From Bradyrhizobium sp. C9 (GTDB lineage: Bacteria; Pseudomonadota; Alphaproteobacteria; Rhizobiales; Xanthobacteraceae): DNA of 64,000 nt. Under the pieces are notes generated by a model. The model was not told the DNA's origin. It ran no database searches and saw nothing but the letters and a program-made list of their open reading frames with translations. The position numbers and the translations under genes are program-made. The stretch covers positions 1 through 64,000 of the forward strand of contig NZ_NWTG01000034.1 of the NCBI RefSeq assembly GCF_002532045.1, written 5' to 3'. This document shows, piece after piece, positions 16,682 through 25,592 of this stretch. The first letter of the stretch is position 1. Every line of letters starts with the position of its first letter.

Positions 16682-17071
16682 ATGTCCCGCCGCCTGATTT
16701 CCACCGGCTCGCCGTTCGAGAAGACCGCGGGCTACAGCCGTGCCGTGATCGACGGCGACTTCGCCTTCGTCGCCGGAACCACCGGCTACGACTACGCCAC
16801 CATGACCATGCCGGCCGATGTCACGAGCCAGTCACGGAACTGCTTCAAGACCATCGAGGCTGCCCTGAAAGAGGGAGGCTTTGCGATGGCCGACATCGTC
16901 CGCGCGACCTACTACCTCACCGACGTCAGTGACGCGGATGCTCATTTCGCGGTCTGCGGCGAGGTGCTCGGCGAGATCCGGCCTGCCGCGACGCTGCTGA
17001 TCGTCGTGGGGCTCTACAAGCCCGAGATGAAGGTCGAGATCGAAGTCACCGCAAAGCGACGCACCCCCTGA
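16682..17071 (+). CDS. RidA/YjgF-family enamine deaminase-like protein
   Basis: 129 residues with the YjgF pattern: FEKTAGYSRAVIDGDFAFVAGTTG at the start and IRPAATLLIVVGLYKPEMKVEIEV at the end, including the substrate-binding Arg before PAAT. Such proteins hydrolyse reactive enamines released by PLP enzymes, though many subfamilies act elsewhere. Start ATG 16682; an earlier in-frame Met at 16637 lies inside a hairpin region. Homospermidine synthase follows after 40 bases. Confidence 0.88.
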   Translation: MSRRLISTGSPFEKTAGYSRAVIDGDFAFVAGTTGYDYATMTMPADVTSQSRNCFKTIEAALKEGGFAMADIVRATYYLTDVSDADAHFAVCGEVLGEIRPAATLLIVVGLYKPEMKVEIEVTAKRRTP

Positions 17072-17111
17072 TCCACCCTACCCGCCGCTCGGCGCTCTCC
17101 TGGAGAAAATG

Positions 17112-18554
17112 ATGAGCCCCTCCTCGCAGATCTACGCGAAAATCACCGGCCCCATTGTCATGATCGGCTTCGGCTCGATCGGCAAAGGCACGCTGCCGAT
17201 GATCGAGCGGCATCTCGATTACGACAAGTCGCGGATCACCGTGATCGATCCCAAGGATGAGGGCCGCAAGGCCCATTGCGAGAAGCAGAATGTCAAATTC
17301 ATCCAGCAGGCCGTGACCAAGGACAATTATCGCGACCTGCTGACCCCGCTGCTCACCGAAGGCGGCGGCCAGGGCTTCTGCGTCAATCTCTCGGTCGACA
17401 CCGGCTCGACCGACATCATGGAGCTGTGCAACGAAGTTGGTGCTCTCTATATCGACACCGTCAACGAGCCTTGGCTCGGCTTCTACTTCGATTCGTCGAA
17501 GGGCCCGGAAGCGCGTTCCAATTACGCCCTGCGCGAAGTGACGCTGGCCGCCAAGAAGGCGCGTCCGGCGGGCTCGACCACGGCCGTCTCCTGCTGTGGC
17601 GCCAATCCCGGCATGGTCTCGTTTTTCGTCAAGCAGGCGCTGCTCAACGTCGCCGCCGATCTGAAGCTCAATGCCCCGAGGCCGAAGACCAAGGCCGAGT
17701 GGGCGGACCTGATGCGGCAGGCCGGCATCAAGGGCATCCATATCGCCGAACGCGACACCCAGCGCTCCAAGTCGCCGAAGGAGCCGGATGTCTTCGTCAA
17801 CACCTGGTCGGTGGAAGGTTTCCTGTCGGAAGGCGTGCAGCCGTCCGAACTCGGTTGGGGCACCCATGAAAAATGGATGCCCGAGAATGCGCATACCCAC
17901 GAAGCCGGCTGCGGCGCGGCCATCTATCTGATGCAGCCGGGCGCCAATACGCGCGTGCGGACCTGGTGCCCGACCCGCGGCGCGCAGTACGGCTTCCTCG
18001 TCACCCACAACGAGTCGATCTCGATCGCCGATTACTTCACGGTGCATGACGCATCGGGCAAGGCGATCTACCGGCCGACCTGCCACTATGCCTATCATCC
18101 GGCCGACGATGCGGTGCTCTCGCTGCATGAAATGTTCGGCCGCGCCGCGAAGATGCAGGAGAAGCATCACATCCTCGATGAGAACGAAATCATCGACGGC
18201 ATCGACGAACTCGGCGTGCTGCTGTTCGGCCACGACAACAATGCCTATTGGTACGGCTCGCAGCTATCGATCGAAGAGACCCGCAGGCTCGCGCCCTATC
18301 AGAACGCGACCGGCCTGCAGGTGACCTCCGCCGTGCTCGGCGGCATGGTGTGGGCGCTGGAGAACCCGAACGAGGGGATCGTCGAAGCCGACGAGATGGA
18401 TTTCGACCGCCTGCTGGAAATCCAGCTGCCGTATCTCGGCCCGGTGAAGGGCTTCTACACCGACTGGACCCCGCTGACGGATCGTCCGGGACTGTTCCCG
18501 GAAGACATCGACACCAGCGATCCCTGGCAGTTCAAGAACGTCCTGGTGCGCTGA
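17112..18554 (+). CDS. hss: homospermidine synthase
   Basis: NAD-dependent enzyme that makes sym-homospermidine from putrescine units, a common polyamine in rhizobia. 480 residues. The Rossmann motif is MIGFGSIGKGTLPMIERH, then VIDPKDEG. CVNLSVDTGSTDI, DTVNEPWLGFY, SCCGANPGMVS and WGTHEKWMPENAH are characteristic of this family (Blastochloris type). Two adjacent ATGs occur at 17109 and 17112; GGAG at 17102-17105 is better spaced for the second. With the ornithine decarboxylase upstream it completes a route from ornithine to homospermidine. Confidence 0.95.
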   Translation: MSPSSQIYAKITGPIVMIGFGSIGKGTLPMIERHLDYDKSRITVIDPKDEGRKAHCEKQNVKFIQQAVTKDNYRDLLTPLLTEGGGQGFCVNLSVDTGSTDIMELCNEVGALYIDTVNEPWLGFYFDSSKGPEARSNYALREVTLAAKKARPAGSTTAVSCCGANPGMVSFFVKQALLNVAADLKLNAPRPKTKAEWADLMRQAGIKGIHIAERDTQRSKSPKEPDVFVNTWSVEGFLSEGVQPSELGWGTHEKWMPENAHTHEAGCGAAIYLMQPGANTRVRTWCPTRGAQYGFLVTHNESISIADYFTVHDASGKAIYRPTCHYAYHPADDAVLSLHEMFGRAAKMQEKHHILDENEIIDGIDELGVLLFGHDNNAYWYGSQLSIEETRRLAPYQNATGLQVTSAVLGGMVWALENPNEGIVEADEMDFDRLLEIQLPYLGPVKGFYTDWTPLTDRPGLFPEDIDTSDPWQFKNVLVR

Positions 18555-18619
18555 GAGGCCCTCCGGCAAAAATCTCAAAAACAACCCCATGCACAGTAGC
18601 CGGCGATGGGCCGGCTCGC

Positions 18620-18682
18620 GTCATTCCGGGCTGGCCCAAAGGGCCAGGCCCTCAGGTGCGCAATTGCGCACCGGGGAATGAC
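18620..18682. repeat. inverted repeat GTCATTCC/GGGAATGAC
   Basis: Outer arms GTCATTCCGG and CCGGGGAATGAC, inner arms CTGGCCC/GGGCCAG and TGCGCAATTGCGCA. It fills the convergent gap between hss and the acetoacetate decarboxylase gene and could end both transcripts. Confidence 0.65.
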
Positions 18683-18688
18683 AGCCGC

Positions 18689-19429
18689 TCACCGCGCCAT
18701 GTAGTCGAACGCCACCGAGCCGAGGCCGAGCGTCAAATCCGCCTTGTAGTGCAGCGCCGAGATCACCTCGCGCACCGGCAGGCGGGCGACGTCGCACAAT
18801 GCGTGCGGAAACAGGCCGAGCGCGGAGGGCCCTGTCCAGGCCTCCTTCAAGGTGATGTCGTCGAGCTGGAAGCGCACCAGCTCGCAGATCCGCGGCGTGC
18901 CGTCGACATGCGGGATGATCTTCAGGATGAAGTTCGGCGCCTTCATCGCGTTCAAGACCGTGTCGTGATCGACCTTGTGGTACTTGTAGCCCATCGTGGC
19001 GGAGGCGCAGAGCACCGAGCCGTAATGCAGCGAGCCGACCAGCACGTCGCTTTCGACTGCGATCTTCGGCCGCGCCAGCTTCTTCGGAAATCCCCACAGC
19101 TCGCGGCCGCCGGCGATCGGGGCCTCGTCATCGAGATACATCGCGTGGGTATAGGCCCCGAGTTCGCCCTTGAAGCGGACCGGGATCACCTGCCCGGTCT
19201 CGGTATAGTCGCCGAAACCGGTCGAGTCCGGCATGCGGATGAATTCGTACTTCACGACAGGCTCGGCGACCTCGAGCGGCTCCGGCACTACGGCGGCGAG
19301 CGCCTCGGGGTCGGTCTTGTAGGTGATGATGAAATATTCGCGGTCGAAGAACCGATACGGTCCCGGCGGAAACGACGGGTTGGTGAGCGGCATCGAATAG
19401 GCGGTGCGCCGGACGTCCTCGATCTTCAT
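18689..19429 (-). CDS. adc: acetoacetate decarboxylase
   Basis: Splits acetoacetate to acetone and CO2. 246 residues. GRELWGFPKKLARPKI holds Lys116-Lys117, matching the Schiff-base lysine and its neighbour in the Clostridium enzyme. YKTDPEALAAVVPEPLE and GYKYHKVDHD are other family blocks. Start ATG 19429 (MKIEDVRR); an in-frame ATG four codons earlier has a less suitable upstream. The gene appears monocistronic. Family members with other substrates exist, but the lysine pair supports the classical activity. Confidence 0.9.
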   Translation of the reverse strand: MKIEDVRRTAYSMPLTNPSFPPGPYRFFDREYFIITYKTDPEALAAVVPEPLEVAEPVVKYEFIRMPDSTGFGDYTETGQVIPVRFKGELGAYTHAMYLDDEAPIAGGRELWGFPKKLARPKIAVESDVLVGSLHYGSVLCASATMGYKYHKVDHDTVLNAMKAPNFILKIIPHVDGTPRICELVRFQLDDITLKEAWTGPSALGLFPHALCDVARLPVREVISALHYKADLTLGLGSVAFDYMAR

Positions 19430-19550
19430 GAAAGGCCCCATCTGTCGTTGGCAAGACGACAGATTATGGCGGGCGCAGGCTGCGGAAGCGAGACCGTATA
19501 ATCGGCAGCATCAGTCAAATGCGCGTCACAAATGCGCCTGCCGAACGCAG

Positions 19551-19856
19551 CTATTTCTTCTCGATCGGCGGCGCGATCTTCTCGGCGGGCGCCGGCGGCA
19601 GCGCCGGCTTGGCGCCGGCCTTCTGCGCCTCAGCGTCGGGACGCGCCGGCTCCGGCGCCGGCGTGGTCGGCCGTTCGCCGCCGGGTTTTGACTCGGCGGG
19701 CGGCGTTGTCTGTGGCGGCTGGGTTGCCTGCGCCATTTCCTGCGGCGGGGCAGCGTTGATCGCGTGCAGCGACAGCGCCGCGATCGCAACGCCGGCCACC
19801 ACCAGCGTTGAGGCGATCAGCATGTCGTTCCGCAGCCTGGTCCGATCCGCAGCCAT
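19551..19856 (-). CDS. small membrane-anchored Pro-rich protein
   Basis: 101 residues from ATG 19856: a hydrophobic helix (MLIASTLVVAGVAIAALSL) followed by a low-complexity tail of Pro, Ala, Glu and Lys ending IEKK. AGGTGA lies seven bases before the ATG; a GTG at 19865 is an alternative start. It may be a signal-anchored periplasmic spacer protein. No family recognised. Confidence 0.55.
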   Translation of the reverse strand: MAADRTRLRNDMLIASTLVVAGVAIAALSLHAINAAPPQEMAQATQPPQTTPPAESKPGGERPTTPAPEPARPDAEAQKAGAKPALPPAPAEKIAPPIEKK

Positions 19857-19937
19857 CTCGTTCACCTGAGCATTGTCGGCAAGGTCAACGATCCGGCTGC
19901 CGCATGGTTCCTGAGCAGGACTTGCAGGAACCGCGCC

Positions 19938-20654
19938 TCAATCCGTAGTGCTGATTTCCCAGGTGACGTGCCGCACGCCGGGCTGATGCTGCAGGTCGAC
20001 CACCACGGCGTTCAGCTCGTTGGGGTCGACCGCGGTCGAGACCAGCTCCGCCACGATCTCGAGGAAGTCGTCACCGGCCTCGACCACGTTGACATCGGCG
20101 ACCGGATAGTTCGCGGCCTCAAGCTTCTCCACCAGGCGGTCGCGCATGTCGGGCAGCGCCTCGGGGGTGACCGCGAGCTTGAAGTAGTAGGTCGCCTCCA
20201 GCGCCTTCTCGTTCAGCGGGATGCGGTTGATGGCGTTGACCAGCGGGCGCAGCAACGTGTTGCCGGCGATCACGAACACGGTCAGCGCCGCCGCCTGCGC
20301 CACTAGGTCGGCGCCGGCGCAGGAGCCGACCGCGGCCGAGGCCCACAGCGTCGCCGCGGTGTTGAGGCCGCGCACGTCCATGCCCTGCTTCATGATGACG
20401 CCAGCGCCGAGGAAGCCGATCCCCGACACCACATAGGCGATCACCCGTACCGCGCCGTCGGCCCCCGCCAGATGCATCGCCAGATCGACGAAGGCGGCCG
20501 CGCCGACCGCGACCAGCACATTGGTGCGCAAACCCGCGGTGCGCTGCCGGTACTGCCGCTCGGCCCCGATCAACGTGCCGAGCACGAAAGCTGACGTCAG
20601 GCTGACCAGCGTGTCGATGAAGTCGGCGAGCTGGAATGTGGTGAGAAATCGCAT
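19938..20654 (-). CDS. MgtC/SapB-family membrane protein
   Basis: 238 residues. The N-terminal half has four to five membrane helices with the family blocks LGTLIGAERQYRQRTAGLRT, GIGFLGAGVIMKQG and GLNTAATLWASAAVG. The C-terminal 90 residues form a soluble ACT-like domain (YYFKLAVTPEALPDMRDRL). MgtC proteins affect survival under low Mg2+ and acid; here the substrate or partner is unknown. Confidence 0.9.
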   Translation of the reverse strand: MRFLTTFQLADFIDTLVSLTSAFVLGTLIGAERQYRQRTAGLRTNVLVAVGAAAFVDLAMHLAGADGAVRVIAYVVSGIGFLGAGVIMKQGMDVRGLNTAATLWASAAVGSCAGADLVAQAAALTVFVIAGNTLLRPLVNAINRIPLNEKALEATYYFKLAVTPEALPDMRDRLVEKLEAANYPVADVNVVEAGDDFLEIVAELVSTAVDPNELNAVVVDLQHQPGVRHVTWEISTTD

Positions 20655-20698
20655 GACGCTGCCGATTCTTCCTCGCCCGAGAACGATGCAGCGATCTC

Positions 20699-21718
20699 TT
20701 ACATTTCCAGGATGCCCGCGTCACCATCTTCCGTGCCGAAGGCGAGCAGCGTGCCCTTGGCATTCCATCCCAGCGCCGACACCGCCGCGCCGGTATTCCG
20801 GCGCACCAGGATCTCGGCACCATCCTCGAGCCGGACCATCAGCACAGTGCCGTCGGCATAGCCGACCGCCATGATATCGTTCTTCGGATGGCAGGCGACC
20901 ACCGCGACCCGCGCCGGCATCGGGGCCAGCATCGCCGGCTCCTTGCCCATCGGGCCATCCTTGCTGGTGAATGGCCAGACGATCACCGTGTCGGCGCCCG
21001 AGGTCGCGAGCCCCTTGCCGCCGGCGCTCCATGACATCGAGCGCACGCGGCCGGGATAGCCGCTCATCCGCATGTGCCGGTTATCGGCGAGCCGCCAGCC
21101 ATGCATCGCGGCCTCGTGCATCGCGGTGACCAGGAATTTGTTGTCCGGGCTGAAAGAGACCGCGAGATGCGAGCCGGCCCATTCCAGGAATTCCGGATTG
21201 GCGGCCATGTTCGGAAACCACAAGGTCACGCCGTTGTAATGCGCGATCGCAAGCCGCAGGCCCTTCGGCGCGAACGCCAGCCCGCCGACGGTCGACGGCA
21301 CTTCGAAGGTTTTCTCTTCGCCCTTGGGATTGCGCACGAAGGCGGTCTTGCCGGCCGACCACGCCACGGTGCCGTCGCTGTGCAGGGCGACATTGTCGAT
21401 CCAGCGCCGCTTGGCGTCGGTCGCAATGACAGAGGTCTCGCCCTTGGCGTCAATTGCGATCAGCTTGCCGTCGTCACCGCCGGTGACGAGCCGCTTGCCG
21501 TCGGAGGCCGCGCACAGAATGGCGCCGAAATGCGTCTCGGTGCGCGTGAGCTCGCCGTCGATAGTTGCGATCGCGACACTCTCCTCGGTGCCGACGAAGA
21601 ATGCGCGGTCGCCGAGAAAGTGCACTGAACCGACCGCAGCACCAAGCGGAAGCGGCTTGACGCGGTCGGTGATCGACACGATGGAAGAAGGGGCCTCGCC
21701 CGGATCGAACTCTTTCAT
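20699..21718 (-). CDS. WD40-repeat protein coupled to a CobW-type GTPase
   Basis: 339 residues made of WD40-like blades with GH/W-type strands: KRLVTGGDDGKLIAIDAKG, GLRLAIAHYNGVTLW, NKFLVTAMHEAAMHGW, GKGLATSGADTVIVW, NDIMAVGYADGTVLMV and GTLLAFGTEDGDAGIL. It has no signal peptide, so it is cytoplasmic. The ATG at 21718 shares its A with the TGA of the GTPase gene (TGATG), so the two are translationally coupled. This decides the start; an upstream in-frame Met lies inside the GTPase gene. A zinc-related scaffold role is an inference from the operon. Confidence 0.85.
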   Translation of the reverse strand: MKEFDPGEAPSSIVSITDRVKPLPLGAAVGSVHFLGDRAFFVGTEESVAIATIDGELTRTETHFGAILCAASDGKRLVTGGDDGKLIAIDAKGETSVIATDAKRRWIDNVALHSDGTVAWSAGKTAFVRNPKGEEKTFEVPSTVGGLAFAPKGLRLAIAHYNGVTLWFPNMAANPEFLEWAGSHLAVSFSPDNKFLVTAMHEAAMHGWRLADNRHMRMSGYPGRVRSMSWSAGGKGLATSGADTVIVWPFTSKDGPMGKEPAMLAPMPARVAVVACHPKNDIMAVGYADGTVLMVRLEDGAEILVRRNTGAAVSALGWNAKGTLLAFGTEDGDAGILEM

Positions 21719-22770
21719 CACGTGGTGATGCACTGCTCGAAGCCGTCGCGGATCGCCTGTTCCGGCAATTCGCGACCGATGAACACGACGCGGCTTTCGC
21801 GCTTCTCGCCGTCCTTCCACTTCCGCTGGTGGTCGCCCTCCAGCATCATGTGGACGCCCTGGAACACGTAGCGATCGTCATCGCCGGTGAAGGCGAGGAT
21901 ACCCTTCGAGCGCAGGATCTTCTGGCCCTCGGTGGCGACGAGGTTCTGCAGCCAGGGCATGAACTTGGTCGGATCGAGCGGCTTCTCCGAACGCAGCGAC
22001 AACGATTGCATGTCCTCGTCGTGATAGTGCTTCAGCCCGCCATGGCCGTGGCCATGATTATGATGGTGGTGATGATCATGGTCGTGATGGTGGTGATCAT
22101 GATCATGATCGTCGCCGGCCTCGAGGAAATCCGGCTCGATCTCCAGGATGCGGTCGAGGTCGAAGGCGCCGCGCTCCAGTACGTCTGATATCCCGACCTG
22201 GCAACGCTCGGTGCGATGCAGCTTTGCGTACGGATTGATGCCGCGGATGCGGGCCTCGACCTCGGCAAGCTCGGGCTTGGAGACGAGGTCGGTCTTGTTC
22301 AGCACGATGACGTCGGCGAACGCAATCTGGTTCTTGGCTTCCGGCGCGTCCTTGAGGCGGTCGCTCAGCCACTTGGCGTCGGCGACGGTCACGACCGCAT
22401 CGAGCCGGGCGTTCTTCTGCACGTCCTCATCGACGAAGAAGGTCTGCGCGACCGGCGCCGGATCGGCAAGGCCGGTGGTCTCGACGATGATGGCGTCGAA
22501 CTTGCCCTTGCGCTTCATCAACCCGTCCATGATGCGGACGAGGTCGCCGCGCACCGTGCAGCAGACGCAGCCATTGTTCATCTCGAACACTTCCTCATCG
22601 GCGCCGATGATGAGGTCGTTGTCGATGCCGATCTCGCCAAATTCGTTGACGATGACGGCGTATTTCTTGCCGTGGTTTTCCGACAGGATGCGGTTCAACA
22701 GCGTGGTCTTGCCGGCGCCGAGATAGCCCGTCAGCACGGTCACTGGAATTTTTTGCGAAGCTTCAGCCAT
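21718..22770 (-). CDS. CobW/G3E-family metal GTPase with His-rich loop
   Basis: 350 residues. Walker A GYLGAGKTTLLNRIL (15-29), the metal motif CVCC (68-71), ETTGLADP, and NKTDL (158-162) for guanine. Residues 221-250 are a run of His and Asp. The CobW C-terminal domain follows. CVCC GTPases of this type are metal chaperones; next to znuABC a zinc role (ZNG1-like) is likely, rather than cobalamin synthesis. Start ATG 22770 with CGGAG upstream. The stop overlaps the WD40 gene. Confidence 0.88.
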   Translation of the reverse strand: MAEASQKIPVTVLTGYLGAGKTTLLNRILSENHGKKYAVIVNEFGEIGIDNDLIIGADEEVFEMNNGCVCCTVRGDLVRIMDGLMKRKGKFDAIIVETTGLADPAPVAQTFFVDEDVQKNARLDAVVTVADAKWLSDRLKDAPEAKNQIAFADVIVLNKTDLVSKPELAEVEARIRGINPYAKLHRTERCQVGISDVLERGAFDLDRILEIEPDFLEAGDDHDHDHHHHDHDHHHHHNHGHGHGGLKHYHDEDMQSLSLRSEKPLDPTKFMPWLQNLVATEGQKILRSKGILAFTGDDDRYVFQGVHMMLEGDHQRKWKDGEKRESRVVFIGRELPEQAIRDGFEQCITT

Positions 22771-22792
22771 AACAACTCCGAGGAACTCTTGG

Positions 22793-22842
22793 TTTGAGCA
22801 TGATCTTATCGGAAAACCGGACCCCACTTTTCCGCATCATGC
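22793..22842. repeat. GCATGATC-type palindromic repeat, copy 1
   Basis: GAGCATGATCTTATCGGAAAACCGG and then CACTTTTCCGCATCATGC form an imperfect hairpin (written here as two arms, GAGCATGATC and CATCATGC outermost). Close copies lie at 43864-43914 and 58544-58596. This copy is between znuA and the GTPase gene. Confidence 0.75.
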
Positions 22843-22878
22843 TGGTCCGCGCTCAATCCCGGCAGGGAGGCCCCTGCC

Positions 22879-23751
22879 CTAGTTGGCGAGCGCGCTGGTC
22901 AGGGCCTTTATATTGTGCCTGACCATATCAATGTAAGTGGGTGCTTGGCCCTTTTCGCCCGTCAAACTGTCCGAATACAGGGTCCCGCCGACCCTGGCAC
23001 CGGTCTCGGCCGCGATCCGCTCGATCAGCCGCGGATCGCTGATATTTTCCAGAAAAACTGCCGGAATTTTCGCAACCTTGATCTGGGCGATGATGGCGGC
23101 GATATCGCGTGCGCTGGGCTCGGAATCGGTGGAGACGCTGAGTGGCGAGAAAAACGTAATTCCGTAGGCGTCGGCGAAATAGCCGAAGGCGTCATGGGTC
23201 GAGATCACCTTGCGCCGCGCGTCCGGTATTTTCGTCACCGCCTCATGCACCTCGCGGTCGAGCGCCTCGAGCTTGGCCAGGTAGGCATCGGCATTGGCCT
23301 TGAAGGCGGCTGCCTGGTCAGGCGCCGCGGCGATCAGCCCGTCGCGAATGTTGACGACATAGATCTTCGCATTGGCGACGGATTGCCAGGCATGCGGATC
23401 GTCATGGCCGCCCATCTTCCGCGGCATGATCCCCTTGGTTGCCACCGCGACCGGCGCCTTGCTGCCGGAGGCTTGCAGCAGCCGCGGCAGCCAGCCCTCG
23501 AAGCCGAGGCCGTTGATGACCAGCAGCCTGGCGTCCGCGACCTTCTTGGCGTCCGCCGGCGTCGGCGCATAAACATGCGCGTCGCCGTCGGGCCCGACCA
23601 ACGCCGCCACGTCGACGCTGTTGCCGCCGACATTGCGTACCATGTCGGCGACGATCGAGAAGCTCGCGACGACCTTGATGCGCTCCTCGGCGCGCGCCGC
23701 GCCGCTCGCCAGCAGCAGCACCAGACCAATCAAGCCGAACAACCGCCGCAT
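22879..23751 (-). CDS. znuA: zinc ABC transporter substrate-binding protein
   Basis: 290 residues with a signal peptide (LFGLIGLVLLLASGAARAEE). Cluster A-I metal-binding protein blocks are VVASFSIVADMVRNVGG, HVYAPTPADAKK (first His ligand), DDPHAW (second), STHDAFGYFADAYGI (third) and TDSEPSARD. The long His/Asp loop of many ZnuA proteins is almost absent, only GGHDDPHAW being left; the His-rich function may instead be served by the separate 64-residue protein at the head of the operon. GTGAGGACG before the ATG contains a ribosome site. Manganese specificity cannot be excluded, but the Zur box favours zinc. Confidence 0.9.
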   Translation of the reverse strand: MRRLFGLIGLVLLLASGAARAEERIKVVASFSIVADMVRNVGGNSVDVAALVGPDGDAHVYAPTPADAKKVADARLLVINGLGFEGWLPRLLQASGSKAPVAVATKGIMPRKMGGHDDPHAWQSVANAKIYVVNIRDGLIAAAPDQAAAFKANADAYLAKLEALDREVHEAVTKIPDARRKVISTHDAFGYFADAYGITFFSPLSVSTDSEPSARDIAAIIAQIKVAKIPAVFLENISDPRLIERIAAETGARVGGTLYSDSLTGEKGQAPTYIDMVRHNIKALTSALAN

Positions 23752-23756
23752 CGTCC

Positions 23757-24626
23757 TCACGCCTCGAGATGGCGGCCGGGAAACAGCTGCCGGACCAGGC
23801 CGCTGACATTGCCGAACAGCAGCGACACGATATAGAGCCCCGCCGCGACCAGGATGATCGCGGGGCCTGAGGGAATCCGGGTCTGGTACGACAGCACCAG
23901 CCCGGCATAGCCCGACACAATCGCGCTCGCGACCGCGATGCAGATCATGGTGGTGATGTCGCGCGACCAGAACCGTGCGATGCCGGCGGGCAGGATCATC
24001 AGCCCGACGCCGAGCAGCGTGCCGAGCGCGTGGAAGCCATTGACGAGGTTGACCACGACCAGCGCGAGGAAGGCTAGATGCGCCGGTGCACCGGCCCGGC
24101 TCACCGTGCGCAGGAACACCGGATCGACGCATTCGATCACCAGCGGCCGATAGATCACCGCGAGCACCAGCAGCGTGATGGTGGCGTTGAACGCGATCAC
24201 AAGCAGGGTCTGGTCGTCCATCGCGAGGATGTTGCCGAACAGCACATGCAGCAGGTCGATATTGGTGCCCTTGATGGAGACGATGGTGACGCCGAGCGCG
24301 AGCGAGACCAGATAGAACGTCGCAAGCGAAGCGTCCTCCTTCAGCTCGGTGGTGCGGGCGACGAGGCCGGCGAGCAGCGCCACCGCAAAGCCCGCGATCA
24401 GGCCGCCGGTCGTCATCGCAAACAGATTGAGCCCGGACAGCAGGAAACCGATCGCAGCGCCCGGCAGGATCGCATGCGCCATGGCGTCGCCGACCAGGCT
24501 CATCCGCCGCAGCATCAGGAAGACGCCGATCGGCGCACCGCCGAGCGACAGCGCGATCACGGCCGCGAGCGCGCGGCGCATGAACTCGAATTCGGTGAAG
24601 GGCGTGACCAGCGCGTCAGTCAGCAT
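23757..24626 (-). CDS. znuB: zinc ABC transporter permease
   Basis: 289 residues, seven to eight membrane helices, family 3 ABC permease (PF00950). Blocks include FEFMRRALAAVIALSLGGAPIG, SLVGDAMAHAILPGAAIGF and LGTLLGVGLMILPAG. It lies five bases downstream of znuC and five upstream of znuA on the same strand, so the three form one transport unit in the inner membrane. Confidence 0.92.
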   Translation of the reverse strand: MLTDALVTPFTEFEFMRRALAAVIALSLGGAPIGVFLMLRRMSLVGDAMAHAILPGAAIGFLLSGLNLFAMTTGGLIAGFAVALLAGLVARTTELKEDASLATFYLVSLALGVTIVSIKGTNIDLLHVLFGNILAMDDQTLLVIAFNATITLLVLAVIYRPLVIECVDPVFLRTVSRAGAPAHLAFLALVVVNLVNGFHALGTLLGVGLMILPAGIARFWSRDITTMICIAVASAIVSGYAGLVLSYQTRIPSGPAIILVAAGLYIVSLLFGNVSGLVRQLFPGRHLEA

Positions 24627-24631
24627 CGGCG

Positions 24632-25387
24632 TCAGGCGGCCCGTGAGCGCGGATCGGCGGCGCAGGCCGCGGCACTATCGTCGAAGGCTTCGCACATCCG
24701 CATCGCGACCGTCAGATTGTCCGCCGTCAGCGTCTCCGCGGTCGGTCCCCATTCCACCGGCCCGCGCGCCAAGAGCAGCGTTTCCGGGAAATTGTTGCGC
24801 ACCATGTCGAGGTCGTGCAGCGCCGCCAGCACCGTGCGCCCCTCGCCATTCCAGCGTTTCACCAGCGTAAGGAGATCGGCGGTGGTCTTGGCATCGATGG
24901 CGTTGAAGGGTTCATCGAGCACGATCAGGCGGGCGTCCTGCAACAGCACGCGCGCGAACAGCATGCGCTGGGTCTGGCCGCCGGACAGCGTGCCGATCGG
25001 GCGGTTCTCGAAGCCGTTGAGGCCGACGGCGGCGAGCGCCGCCAAAATCCTGTCGCGCGCGGCCCGGCCGATGCCGCCGAAGAAGCCGGTCGAGCGCCAC
25101 AGCCCGGTGCCGACAAAATCGAACACCGAGATCGGAAACGTACGGTCGATGTCGGCGGATTGCGGCAGATAGGCGATGTCGCGGTGGTCGAGCCCGTCGA
25201 GATCGATCACGCCCGACAGCGGCTTCAGCACGCCAGCGATGCCGCGCAGCAGCGTCGATTTGCCGGCGCCGTTCGGCCCGATCACGGCCAGCAGCGTGCC
25301 CGCCTCGACCGCGCCATTGAGATGATGCACCGCCGGGTGCCGGTCATAGCCGAGCGTGACGTCGCGGAAGCTGACAAGCGCGCCCAT
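24632..25387 (-). CDS. znuC: zinc ABC transporter ATP-binding protein
   Basis: 251 residues. Walker A GPNGAGKSTLLRG, signature LSGGQTQRMLFAR, Walker B RLIVLDEPFNAID and the H-loop LHDLDM are all present. YLPQSADIDRTFP is typical of metal-uptake ABC ATPases. Start ATG 25387. The frame is open upstream to 25591, but that region is read as the His-rich peptide in another frame, and GAGGTGACC precedes this ATG. Confidence 0.93.
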   Translation of the reverse strand: MGALVSFRDVTLGYDRHPAVHHLNGAVEAGTLLAVIGPNGAGKSTLLRGIAGVLKPLSGVIDLDGLDHRDIAYLPQSADIDRTFPISVFDFVGTGLWRSTGFFGGIGRAARDRILAALAAVGLNGFENRPIGTLSGGQTQRMLFARVLLQDARLIVLDEPFNAIDAKTTADLLTLVKRWNGEGRTVLAALHDLDMVRNNFPETLLLARGPVEWGPTAETLTADNLTVAMRMCEAFDDSAAACAADPRSRAA

Positions 25388-25389
25388 GG

Positions 25390-25584
25390 TCACCTCATCG
25401 CCAGCCAGACGACGCCCCACAGGCAGGCGGAGACCGCGAGCGCCGCGGCCAGCCGGGCGGGCACGGGCATGCGCAGGATCGACCAGTGCGCGGCCTGGGC
25501 CGGATGGGCGTGCGGGCCGTGGCTGTGCCCGTGGGGATGGGCGTGGCCGTGATGGTGGTGGTCGTGGGAGTGCGTATGCGCCAT
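25390..25584 (-). CDS. 64-residue His-rich membrane peptide at the head of the znu operon
   Basis: The first 30 residues consist mostly of His with Gly, Pro and Asp (MAHTHSHDHHHHGHAH...). Then comes one membrane helix (RLAAALAVSACLWGVVWLAM) ending in Arg. Its stop is two bases before the znuC start and its start is nine bases after the Zur-like box. An N-terminal metal-binding patch tethered to the membrane could hand Zn2+ to the transporter. No named family recognised. Confidence 0.7.
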   Translation of the reverse strand: MAHTHSHDHHHHGHAHPHGHSHGPHAHPAQAAHWSILRMPVPARLAAALAVSACLWGVVWLAMR

Positions 25585-25592
25585 GGACCATC

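Noticed and set aside
22040..22115. GATCATG-rich stretch as a repeat array
   Set aside because: It codes the His-rich loop of the CobW GTPase.
21718..22770. CobW as a cobalt chaperone for cobalamin synthesis
   Set aside because: It stands in the zinc operon far from the cob genes and has the CVCC motif; a zinc role is more likely.
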